Source: Acidimicrobiia bacterium (lineage in GTDB: Bacteria > Actinomycetota > Acidimicrobiia > Spongiisociales > JAHEDJ01). Taken from it: 7,290 nucleotides of DNA. The stretch covers positions 1 to 7,290 of the forward strand of contig JAUVQS010000074.1 of the NCBI GenBank assembly GCA_030598025.1, given 5' to 3'. The notes under the pieces are model-generated. The model did no database searches, was not told the origin of the DNA, and saw only the letters and a program-made list of their open reading frames with translations. Position 1 is the stretch's first letter, and each line of letters opens with the position of its first letter. The position numbers and the translations under genes were made by a program. Positions 1 to 5,606 of the stretch are shown here, piece by piece.

Positions 1-28
1 TCGATGGATCCGGAGGTGTTCTGGTCAT
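1..28 (-). CDS. argB: Start of next arginine gene, probably N-acetylglutamate kinase (5' fragment)
   Basis: Only nine codons are visible, reading MTRTPPDPS before the window ends. The start is supported by an ATGA overlap with the argJ stop and by a clean GGAG (minus strand, 39-36) seven bases upstream of the ATG. The argB identity comes only from context: argC-argJ-argB is a very common gene order, especially in Actinobacteria, and the kinase makes the N-acetylglutamyl phosphate that ArgC uses. No domain of the kinase is visible, so the product is inferred. Confidence 0.5.
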
Positions 29-1176
29 GATCGTTCTCCGTTGAATCGGACGTATTCGGGCGTGAGGTCCGTCGTGAGGATCGTGGCTCGCCCCGGACCC
101 GTTCCGACAGTCACCTCGATCGTGAAATCACCGCTTTCGAGTCTCGACTCCAACGATGTTTCGTCAAAGGGCACACCGATCCCGCCGGTCGCCACGACGA
201 CACCCTCATATGAGATCGCAACGTCGTCGGGATCGATCCGTCCTGGGCCGACCCCAAGTGCCCCGAATATCCTCCCCCAGTTCGGATCACCGCCGTAGAA
301 GGAGGACCGAACGAGGTCGGAATCGGTGAGGGACTTGCCGATCTCCTGTGCCTCGCCGTCGTCGGCTGCCCCGGCGACCATCACGGTGACCACCCGTTCC
401 GCACCCTCGGCATCTGCGGCAATCTGGCGGGCTAGATCAAGACAGGTTTCCGTCAGCGCGGTTCGAAAACTGGCCGCGTCGGGAGTTACTCCGGATTCGC
501 CGGAAGCCATGATCAGCACTGAATCGTTGGTCGACTGGCATCCATCGATGTTAAGCGAATTGAAGCTCTCGTCCACCGCCGCAGCGAGTGCCGACTGAAG
601 CGCAGCGGGTGCTACATCAGCGTCGGTGGTGATCACAGCCAGCATCGTGGCCATGTCGGGGCGAATCATTCCGGCACCTTTCGCCATGCCACCAACCGTG
701 TACCCCTCGACCTTTACCACTGCTTCTTTGGTGACGGAGTCGGTCGTCATGATGGCCCGGGCGGCCGCAGTTCCTGCCGCCTCATCGACGGAGAGATCTT
801 GAGGTAAGCCCTCGACGAGGCGTTCGACCGGAAGACGGGGCCCGATCGTGCCGGTCGAGCAGACCAGAACATCTCCGGGGTCGCAGCCGTAGACGGCTGC
901 CGCTCGACTGGCCGTGGCAATGGCATCGGCCCGACCACCTTCCCCCGTGCCGGCATTGGCGCAACCGGAGTTGATCACCACCACCCTTCCCGACCCATCG
1001 GTCAGGTTGGCCCGCGACAATCCGACCGGAGGAGCGGCCGTGGTCGAAGTTGTGAACACTCCCGCGGCCGGCACGCTCCGGTCCGCAGAAACGACGGCCA
1101 GGTCGAGTGCCTGATCGGCTTTGATGCCACAGGAGACACCGGCGGCCGAGAACCCCCGGGCGGCCGTCACACTCAC
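25..1176 (-). CDS. argJ: Bifunctional ornithine acetyltransferase / N-acetylglutamate synthase
   Basis: ArgJ transfers the acetyl group of N-acetylornithine to glutamate, which makes the arginine pathway cyclic. Many family members can also acetylate glutamate from acetyl-CoA. It is cytosolic. The 383-residue product has the family signature around KGAGMIRPDMATML, where the autoproteolytic cut falls before the Thr of MATML (about Thr177) to give alpha and beta chains. It also has the STGTIG oxyanion-hole region (about 107-112), the TTDS stretch before the cut, and a C-terminal GGDPNWGRI motif. Length is normal for the family. I chose the GTG at 1176 because it gives the typical N-terminus (M)SVTAARGF, overlaps the argC stop as GTGA, and has a weak GGTGGA upstream. 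A GTG at 1185 would add three residues and lacks a visible Shine-Dalgarno. It is translationally coupled to argC upstream and to the next gene downstream. Whether it is mono- or bifunctional cannot be read from sequence alone. Confidence 0.96.
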   Translation of the reverse strand: MSVTAARGFSAAGVSCGIKADQALDLAVVSADRSVPAAGVFTTSTTAAPPVGLSRANLTDGSGRVVVINSGCANAGTGEGGRADAIATASRAAAVYGCDPGDVLVCSTGTIGPRLPVERLVEGLPQDLSVDEAAGTAAARAIMTTDSVTKEAVVKVEGYTVGGMAKGAGMIRPDMATMLAVITTDADVAPAALQSALAAAVDESFNSLNIDGCQSTNDSVLIMASGESGVTPDAASFRTALTETCLDLARQIAADAEGAERVVTVMVAGAADDGEAQEIGKSLTDSDLVRSSFYGGDPNWGRIFGALGVGPGRIDPDDVAISYEGVVVATGGIGVPFDETSLESRLESGDFTIEVTVGTGPGRATILTTDLTPEYVRFNGERS

Positions 1177-2204
1177 GGCATCCACCCAGACAGGGGAAGC
1201 CCGGCAGTCTCATCGAGGCCGAACATGAGATTGGCGGCCTGTACAGCCTGGCCGGCGGCTCCTTTGACCAGGTTGTCAATGGCGGACAGCACGACGGCTG
1301 TTCGTGTTCGTTCATCGAGGTAGACGGCGATCATCACTCGGTTCGATCCAACCACCCACCTCGTCTGCGGAGGGTGATCGACCACGTCGACAAACGGCTC
1401 TACGCCGTAGACGCGCCGCATCTCGTCCTTTAGGTCCTGTTCGGTCGTGCCATCGGCAACGGGAGCGGTGACGGTGGCCAAGATGCCGCGCTGCATCGGC
1501 ACCAGGTGCGGTGTGAACGTGACCTGTGCTGTGCCTCCGGAGGCCAGTTCAATTCCCATCTCGATCTCAGGACGATGTCTGTGAGTTGTCACTGCGTAGG
1601 CGCGGACTCCCTCGTCCACAGCTCCATACAACAGGTCCTCGCGCAACGACCGGCCGGCACCCGACACGCCGGACACTGCATTGATAGTGATCGCCGTCGG
1701 GTCAATGAGGCCGCCGGCGACCAGGGGCGACGCAGCCAGTATCGAGGCGGTCGGATAACACCCTGGTGACGCGACCAGGTCCGCTCCGGCGATCCGATCA
1801 CGGAACAACTCGGGAAGCCCGTACACCCAATCGTCCAAAGCGTCCGGCTGCGCGTGCGCCACACCGTAAGCCAGTTGGTAGCGATCCGCCGTGTCCATGC
1901 GGAAGTCACTCCCGAGGTCGACGACCTTGACTCCCTTCTCAGCCAACTCCAACCCGACCGCGGAAGAAGAGCCGTGAGGGAGCCCAAGGAAGGCGACGTC
2001 GACTTCGGGTATCGAAGCAGGCGAATTCGACCCAAATGATCGCTCGCCACCGGCCAGATGCGGATGGACAGACGACAGCGTTGACCCCGCCTGAGAATGG
2101 GCGCCAAGATAGGCAACGGCGAAGTCCGGATGCTCATCGAGCAACCGAACCACTTCGCCGCCCGCGTATCCGGACGCCCCGATAACTGCTGCCTGGTATG
2201 TCAT
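1173..2204 (-). CDS. argC: N-acetyl-gamma-glutamyl-phosphate reductase
   Basis: ArgC is the NADPH-dependent reductase that converts N-acetylglutamyl 5-phosphate to the semialdehyde, the third step of arginine synthesis. The protein opens with a Rossmann glycine motif, GASGYAGGE, carries the catalytic cysteine in SPGCYPT (about Cys149), and has the HRHRPEIE stretch (about 208-215) that holds the active-site histidine region. At 343 residues it is full length. I prefer the ATG at 2204 (MTYQAAVIGASGYAGG), the usual family N-terminus; an in-frame ATG at 2213 would add MHS. Neither start has a Shine-Dalgarno. A TATATT -10-like box ends only 10 bases before the 2204 ATG, so a leaderless or nearly leaderless mRNA is plausible. 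It is the first gene of the arg operon here and its stop overlaps argJ by four bases. Confidence 0.96.
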   Translation of the reverse strand: MTYQAAVIGASGYAGGEVVRLLDEHPDFAVAYLGAHSQAGSTLSSVHPHLAGGERSFGSNSPASIPEVDVAFLGLPHGSSSAVGLELAEKGVKVVDLGSDFRMDTADRYQLAYGVAHAQPDALDDWVYGLPELFRDRIAGADLVASPGCYPTASILAASPLVAGGLIDPTAITINAVSGVSGAGRSLREDLLYGAVDEGVRAYAVTTHRHRPEIEMGIELASGGTAQVTFTPHLVPMQRGILATVTAPVADGTTEQDLKDEMRRVYGVEPFVDVVDHPPQTRWVVGSNRVMIAVYLDERTRTAVVLSAIDNLVKGAAGQAVQAANLMFGLDETAGLPLSGWMP

Positions 2205-2210
2205 AGAATG

Positions 2211-2228
2211 CATGAATATACACTCATC
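2211..2228. promoter_or_regulatory. Candidate ArgR operator (ARG box) at the argC start
   Basis: The 18 bp CATGAATATACACTCATC contains TGAAT-4-ACTCA, matching nine of the ten core half-site bases of the TGAAT-N4-ATTCA palindrome bound by ArgR/AhrC regulators. It overlaps the predicted -10 and the upstream ATG of argC, an ideal place for arginine-dependent repression. A poorer second site (about 7 of 10) may start at 2229, but its 16-bp offset differs from the roughly 21-bp spacing of paired E. coli boxes. Confidence 0.6.
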
Positions 2229-2244
2229 TGTATAGATATTTCAA
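2215..2244 (-). promoter_or_regulatory. Candidate sigma-70-type promoter of the arg operon
   Basis: On the minus strand a TTGAAA -35 (2244-2239) and a TATATT -10 (2220-2215) are 18 bp apart in a locally AT-rich patch just before argC. Transcription would be expected to start near 2209-2204, at or next to the argC ATG. An alternative -10, TATACA (2234-2229), could give a short leader instead. This is pattern matching only. Confidence 0.5.
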
Positions 2245-2253
2245 GAGTGGCTT

Positions 2254-2341
2254 CGGAGGGAGGATAGTCATTCGCGACATCCCGCCGCTTCTTGGGGTTT
2301 GTCGCGGAGCGTGCGACACCGGAAACGTGTTTCTCCCTCCG
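2254..2341. repeat. Nested inverted repeats upstream of argC (possible leader structure)
   Basis: Outer arms CGGAGGGAG (2254-2262) and CTCCCTCCG (2333-2341) are perfectly complementary. Inside them TGTCGC (2300-2305) can pair either with GCGACA at 2313-2318 (6 bp, 7-nt loop) or with the copy at 2274-2279 as part of a 7-bp stem (2273-2279 with 2300-2306). The two inner pairings exclude each other, as in an attenuator. The structure would act on argC only if a promoter lies right of about 2341, and none is clear. Confidence 0.4.
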
Positions 2342-2420
2342 CAGGTATCGGATTCGAAACGCCCTGTAGCTGTTGCCGGCCACGCCCCCCTACCCCCGCC
2401 TAGCGGCGGCGGTACGTTTA

Positions 2421-2477
2421 GAAATAGATAGATCCAACCGTGCAAGTTGAGTGATCGTCGACGGATCTATCTAATTC
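2421..2477. repeat. Long imperfect inverted repeat
   Basis: Arms 2421-2435 and 2463-2477 are complementary at 14 of 15 positions, with ten consecutive pairs (AGATAGATCC with GGATCTATCT), around a 27-base spacer. It lies 48 to 104 bases past the M1 stop. Possible roles are a second transcript-end structure, a protein-binding palindrome or a small insertion remnant. No U-rich run follows in either direction, so I do not call it an intrinsic terminator. Confidence 0.6.
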
Positions 2478-2480
2478 GAT

Positions 2481-2497
2481 TCCCCCCTTCGGGGGGA
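2481..2497 (-). terminator. Stable G/C hairpin after the M1 peptidase gene
   Basis: TCCCCCC, a 3-base loop and GGGGGGA form a 7-bp, almost all-GC stem 28 bases past the M1 stop. The position suits transcription termination or mRNA 3'-end protection. There is no U tract after it (AATCGAATT follows on the minus strand), as is common for high-GC Actinobacteria, so a U-less terminator is inferred. On the plus strand the same bases can form a UUCG tetraloop. Confidence 0.5.
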
Positions 2498-2524
2498 CCG
2501 ATCTGGGAACCCATTCAACAGCCA

Positions 2525-4060
2525 TCACTCGGGTGGGGGCAGATTCAACTCGTCTATAGGTGGCAGGTCCTTGGCGAAGATCCATTCTTCGACCAACGAG
2601 CGGGCCCGGGTGTCGCCGGATCTCTCGACCAACTCGAGGAAGTCGTCGGTGGAGGCGTTGCCGTATCTGTGTTCGGTTGCCCAATCTTTGAGAACTCCGA
2701 AGAAGGGTTCATCGCCGAGGTGCAGGCGCAGGGCGTGCAACGTCAACCCGCCGCGCTGGTATACCGACAGATTGAATAGGTCATCGGCAGGAGGTGAGCC
2801 TGGTGGTGGAAATCCCTCCTTTGACTGTGCGAGGCCCTCCTGCGTGCTACTGAAACCGCCGGGACCGGGACCGGACAATCGAGCGTAGGCCTCCGTGACG
2901 GCCTTCTCGAGAGCAGCGTTCCCCTGCGTGTGTTCCAACCACAGCCAGTCCGAGTAGGTGGCGAAACCCTCATTGAGCCAGATGTCTCCCCAGTCGGCCA
3001 CGCTCACCGAATCGCCAACCCACTGGTGGGACAACTCGTGGGCAACCACCGCCTCTCCTAGAACGAGGATCTGAGTCCCGAAGGTCGAACGTGTCTGTGT
3101 CTCGAGGGCTGCAGGAACTTCGGTCGTTTCGAGAACGATGGCTCCATACTCATCGAATGGATATGGTCCGAATATTCCCGCGAAGAAGTCGAGCATCTCA
3201 CCCTGCCGCGCAAAGAGCCGTCGTTCCGCTTCGCCAACGTCTTCGTCGAAGTAGTTGATTATCGGCACTCCTCCGACCGAGGTGGACTCCTCGCGATCGA
3301 AGACGCCGATGGCAAGGGCAATGAGATACGGGGCGATTGGTTCATTCGAATCCCACAGGTACGCCGTGCCTTGCTCCGTCGCCTCCACTTCCAGCAGGGA
3401 CCCTGAGGAGACCGCCTCTAGACCCGGCGGCACAGTGATTCGAAGCGAAAGAGTGGCTTTGTCGAGCGGATGATTGTTGGAGGGGAACCAGGTGTCGGCG
3501 CCGGCCGGCTCACTCAAAGCAAACCAACCGTCGACGCTCTGGTGCCAACCGACCGGGAACCGACCCGCCACGTTGGGAACGGATCGAGGTATACCGTGAT
3601 ACTTCACATCCAGGGTCACGGTCTTTCCCTCGTCGATCGGGACACTGGGGTAGACCGTTAGTTCGTCGGCCAGATCATATGAGGCGGACAACCCATCAAC
3701 GGTCACCCCCGTGACGTTGAGACCGGTGAGTTCCAGCCGAAATGATCGGATGGGCTGCGTTGCCGTGATCGTCAACTCGGCAGATCCGCTCAGGGCCTCC
3801 CCGTCGAACACGAGATCCAGCGCGTAGTGCTCCACGTCGTATCCGCCGTTGCCGAGTTCCGGGAACAGGGAATCTCCGATCCCCGACGAACCATCCGTGT
3901 ACTCGACGACGCGCGCCGTGGTCGAAGGTGTGTCCTCCGGGTCGGCCCCATCGGATGCGACAGTCTCTTCCATCGTGACGGTGGAGGAAGCACCTGTTGA
4001 AATGGCCGGCCCCGAGCAAGCGGTCAACAACAGCACCAAGACTACCGCCGCCGACCTCAC
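2525..4060 (-). CDS. M1-family zinc metallopeptidase, predicted lipoprotein
   Basis: This is a predicted secreted, membrane-anchored zinc peptidase of the aminopeptidase N (M1, gluzincin) family. Residues 1-15 form a short signal peptide ending in the lipobox LTAC, with Cys15 the expected lipidated residue, followed by a Ser/Thr/acid-rich linker to about residue 60. The N-terminal beta domain spans about 70-255 and the thermolysin-like catalytic domain follows. The zinc motif HELSH (341-345) is followed by exactly 18 residues and then Glu364, the canonical HExxH-18-E. Tyr434 in YQRGG is the likely catalytic tyrosine. The substrate-binding GAMEN motif is replaced by AALETQT (317-323), a variant I recall from actinobacterial members. 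At 511 residues it lacks the large C-terminal helical domain of full-length (about 850 aa) enzymes. The GTG start overlaps the upstream CCA gene stop as GTGA, with GGGGAG very close upstream, so it is probably translationally coupled. Its substrate is unknown. Confidence 0.92.
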   Translation of the reverse strand: MRSAAVVLVLLLTACSGPAISTGASSTVTMEETVASDGADPEDTPSTTARVVEYTDGSSGIGDSLFPELGNGGYDVEHYALDLVFDGEALSGSAELTITATQPIRSFRLELTGLNVTGVTVDGLSASYDLADELTVYPSVPIDEGKTVTLDVKYHGIPRSVPNVAGRFPVGWHQSVDGWFALSEPAGADTWFPSNNHPLDKATLSLRITVPPGLEAVSSGSLLEVEATEQGTAYLWDSNEPIAPYLIALAIGVFDREESTSVGGVPIINYFDEDVGEAERRLFARQGEMLDFFAGIFGPYPFDEYGAIVLETTEVPAALETQTRSTFGTQILVLGEAVVAHELSHQWVGDSVSVADWGDIWLNEGFATYSDWLWLEHTQGNAALEKAVTEAYARLSGPGPGGFSSTQEGLAQSKEGFPPPGSPPADDLFNLSVYQRGGLTLHALRLHLGDEPFFGVLKDWATEHRYGNASTDDFLELVERSGDTRARSLVEEWIFAKDLPPIDELNLPPPE

Positions 4061-5472
4061 AACTCCCCGGACTCCTTCTGCACCAACCAGGCATCAACCA
4101 GCCGGAGCGCTTCGACCTCGGAGTATGGGCCATGGTCGAGCCGATGCTCCAGCAACATTCCCATGATTTCGCCCACCACCGGTCCGGGATCGATTCCGAG
4201 ATGCTGCATGACGGCGTGACCATCGATCGGGGGACGAATGGAGGCCAACTCCTCGCGCTCTTGAAGGTCGGCGATGCTTCCCTCCAGGTCGTCGATACGT
4301 CTCTGGATCTTCAGCGCCCTGGCAGCATTGGCAGTCGTGACGTCGCAGCGAACCAGCTGATTCAGATCGTCGAGAAGTGGGCCGGCATCACGAACGTATC
4401 GACGTACCGCCGAGTCCGACCAACCCATCTTGTAGGTGTGCGGTCGAAGGTGCAGAAACACCAGTTTGGAGACATCCTCCACGATCCGGCTCTCATATCG
4501 CAGCGCCCGCAACCGCTCCCTTGCCATCCGCGCACCAACCACCTCGTGGTGATGGAAGGTGACTCCCCGTGGCCCGAACTCGCGTGTCTCTGGTTTACCA
4601 ATGTCGTGAAGCAGGGCGGCCAATCTGATCACGAGGCCTGAGTCCGTCTTGTCGACCACGGCGATGGTGTGCGTAAGGACATCCTTGTGCCGCTGGACCG
4701 GATCCTGTTCCATCTTGAGCAGCGAGAGCTCCGGGATGAAATGGTCTACCAACCCACTCTGCACCAATCCCCACAGGGCATCGGCCACGTGATCACCAAC
4801 CATCAGCTTCGAGAACTCATCCCGGATCCGCTCTGCCGACACGATCTCGAGACGCTCGGCCATGCCGGAGACGGCAGTCAGTGTTTCCTCATCCGGAACG
4901 AACCCGATCGTCGACATGAACCGGAACAGCCGCAGCATCCGCAACGGATCATCTGTGAACGACGCTTCGGGCGACACCGGCGTTCGGAGCCGGCTCTCGG
5001 CGAGGTCGGCTAGTCCCTCGAACGGGTCGACAAGTTCCGGGTCTGGCAAACGGAGCGCCATGGCGTTGACTGTGAAATCTCGCCGCGACAGGTCCGTCTC
5101 AATGTCGTCGGAGTAGCTCACCTCCGGTTTGCGAGATTCGTCGCGGTAGATCTCATCCCGGAAGGTGGTGATCTCGTGGATCTCATCACCCTTGCGAACA
5201 CCGATCGTTCCGAACTGTTCGCCGACTCCATAGACGGCGTCTGCCCACCCATCCAGCACCGTTCGGATCTCGGAGGGTCGAGCATCGGTAGCGAAGTCAA
5301 GGTCCGATGGGACCCGACCGAGTAGGGCATCGCGCACAGAACCACCCACCAGGTAGATCTTGTGGCCGGCCGCCCGAAACAATTCGGCGAGTTCGACGGA
5401 AGGTGCATCGGCGCGCACCAACCATTGGAGCCGCTCAGGAATCATGGAAGACAGGATAGAGCTATCAGCCAT
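4057..5472 (-). CDS. CCA tRNA nucleotidyltransferase (poly(A) polymerase family) with HD domain
   Basis: This enzyme adds or repairs the 3' CCA of tRNAs from CTP and ATP in the cytosol. The class II nucleotidyltransferase head has GGSVRD (43-48) followed by the metal-binding DLD (Asp57, Asp59), then the RRDFTVNAMA motif (130-139) and DPLRMLRLFRF (175-185), which corresponds to the nucleotide-selecting neck helix. An HD phosphohydrolase-type domain follows, with a His near 262-268, HD at 289-290 (ALLHDIGKP) and a His cluster at 307-309. The 471-residue length and the added HD domain match the actinobacterial PcnA type. The HD domain may give the phosphatase or phosphodiesterase activity described for some CCA enzymes, but that is inference. 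The ATG at 5472 sits inside a 7-bp tandem repeat and has no Shine-Dalgarno. Met10 (ATG at 5445) is a real alternative, preceded by TATCCT and seven bases, which would suit a leaderless mRNA. A poly(A) polymerase role cannot be excluded. Confidence 0.93.
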   Translation of the reverse strand: MADSSILSSMIPERLQWLVRADAPSVELAELFRAAGHKIYLVGGSVRDALLGRVPSDLDFATDARPSEIRTVLDGWADAVYGVGEQFGTIGVRKGDEIHEITTFRDEIYRDESRKPEVSYSDDIETDLSRRDFTVNAMALRLPDPELVDPFEGLADLAESRLRTPVSPEASFTDDPLRMLRLFRFMSTIGFVPDEETLTAVSGMAERLEIVSAERIRDEFSKLMVGDHVADALWGLVQSGLVDHFIPELSLLKMEQDPVQRHKDVLTHTIAVVDKTDSGLVIRLAALLHDIGKPETREFGPRGVTFHHHEVVGARMARERLRALRYESRIVEDVSKLVFLHLRPHTYKMGWSDSAVRRYVRDAGPLLDDLNQLVRCDVTTANAARALKIQRRIDDLEGSIADLQEREELASIRPPIDGHAVMQHLGIDPGPVVGEIMGMLLEHRLDHGPYSEVEALRLVDAWLVQKESGEL

Positions 5473-5492
5473 TAGCCATTAGCCATTAGCCA
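5467..5492. repeat. 7-bp tandem repeat AGCCATT, about 3.7 copies, at the CCA gene start
   Basis: Three perfect copies (5467-5473, 5474-5480, 5481-5487) are followed by a partial AGCCA. On the minus strand each unit contains ATGGCT, so ATGs occur at 5486, 5479 and 5472, each in a different frame. The first two run into a stop after four codons (MANG), and only the one at 5472 opens the CCA gene. It resembles the short heptanucleotide repeats known in some bacterial intergenic regions. Confidence 0.9.
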
Positions 5493-5509
5493 ACGTTGCC
5501 CGAGCTCAC

Positions 5510-5535
5510 GGCTCACTGCCCTAGGCTCACTGCCC
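5510..5535. repeat. 12-bp direct repeat GGCTCACTGCCC
   Basis: Two identical 12-bp copies (5510-5521 and 5524-5535) are separated by TA, a 14-bp period. A shorter GCTCAC copy precedes them at 5504-5509. They lie between the heptamer repeat and the hairpin after pilT. Function is unknown; replication slippage is the simplest origin. Confidence 0.85.
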
Positions 5536-5540
5536 AGTTA

Positions 5541-5572
5541 CAAATGAGGCCGCCTCCCGGCGACCTCATTTG
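5541..5572 (-). terminator. Strong hairpin downstream of pilT, likely transcript end
   Basis: CAAATGAGG (5541-5549) and CCTCATTTG (5564-5572) form a perfect 9-bp stem. The loop can add a short GCCG/CGGC inner helix if the base of the stem rearranges. It lies 35 bases past the pilT stop. On the minus strand it is followed by TAACTGGG, with only a brief T-rich end inside the stem, so it is an imperfect intrinsic terminator. Being symmetric, it could work in both directions. Confidence 0.55.
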
Positions 5573-5582
5573 CTGGCCCACT

Positions 5583-5594
5583 CTCCGCCCGGAG
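5583..5594 (-). other. Small hairpin just after pilT
   Basis: CTCC-GCCC-GGAG forms a 4-bp, 4-nt-loop hairpin 13 bases past the pilT stop and just before the larger hairpin. It may be part of the same 3'-end structure. It is short enough to be chance. Confidence 0.3.
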
Positions 5595-5606
5595 GGGATT
5601 GGGGAA

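Larger units (their letters stand above)
2245..2524. other. Non-coding stretch between the M1 peptidase gene and argC
   Basis: This stretch has no convincing gene, tRNA or mobile element. It contains, from right to left: a G/C hairpin (2481-2497), a long inverted repeat (2421-2477), a tract of C runs on the plus strand (2385-2397), a 9-bp inverted repeat (2254-2262 with 2333-2341), and nested competing hairpins (2271-2318). Weak open frames running leftwards toward argC look like chance, although one 31-codon GTG frame (2319-2224) has a GGAGGGAG upstream. Confidence 0.6.

Noticed and set aside
782..1315. 177-codon minus-strand frame across the argC/argJ junction
   Set aside because: It is an out-of-frame shadow of two well-supported genes and its Arg/Gly/Pro/Cys-rich composition is typical of a shadow frame.
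2345..2375. GGATTCGAAAC resembles a tRNA T-loop
   Set aside because: On neither strand do the flanking bases form a 5-bp T stem, and no acceptor, D or anticodon arm can be assembled around it.
2201..2383. 60-codon minus-strand frame overlapping the argC start
   Set aside because: It begins with GTG without a binding site, overlaps the promoter/ARG box and argC start, and shows no domain or composition of a real protein.
2380..2500. Two runs of six Cs suggested an actinobacterial 6C-type RNA
   Set aside because: In 6C RNAs the C runs sit in the loops of two stem-loops. Here one run is base-paired with a G run and the other lacks a clear closing stem, and their 90-base separation is too large.
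3997..4641. 214-codon open frame on the plus strand
   Set aside because: It lies antisense to the CCA gene and the M1 gene start, both of which have clear motifs. It has no recognizable motif and is explained by high GC content.
5460..5540. Possible CRISPR-like array from the tandem repeats
   Set aside because: The repeat units are 7 and 12-14 bp with no unique spacers, and no cas gene is present.
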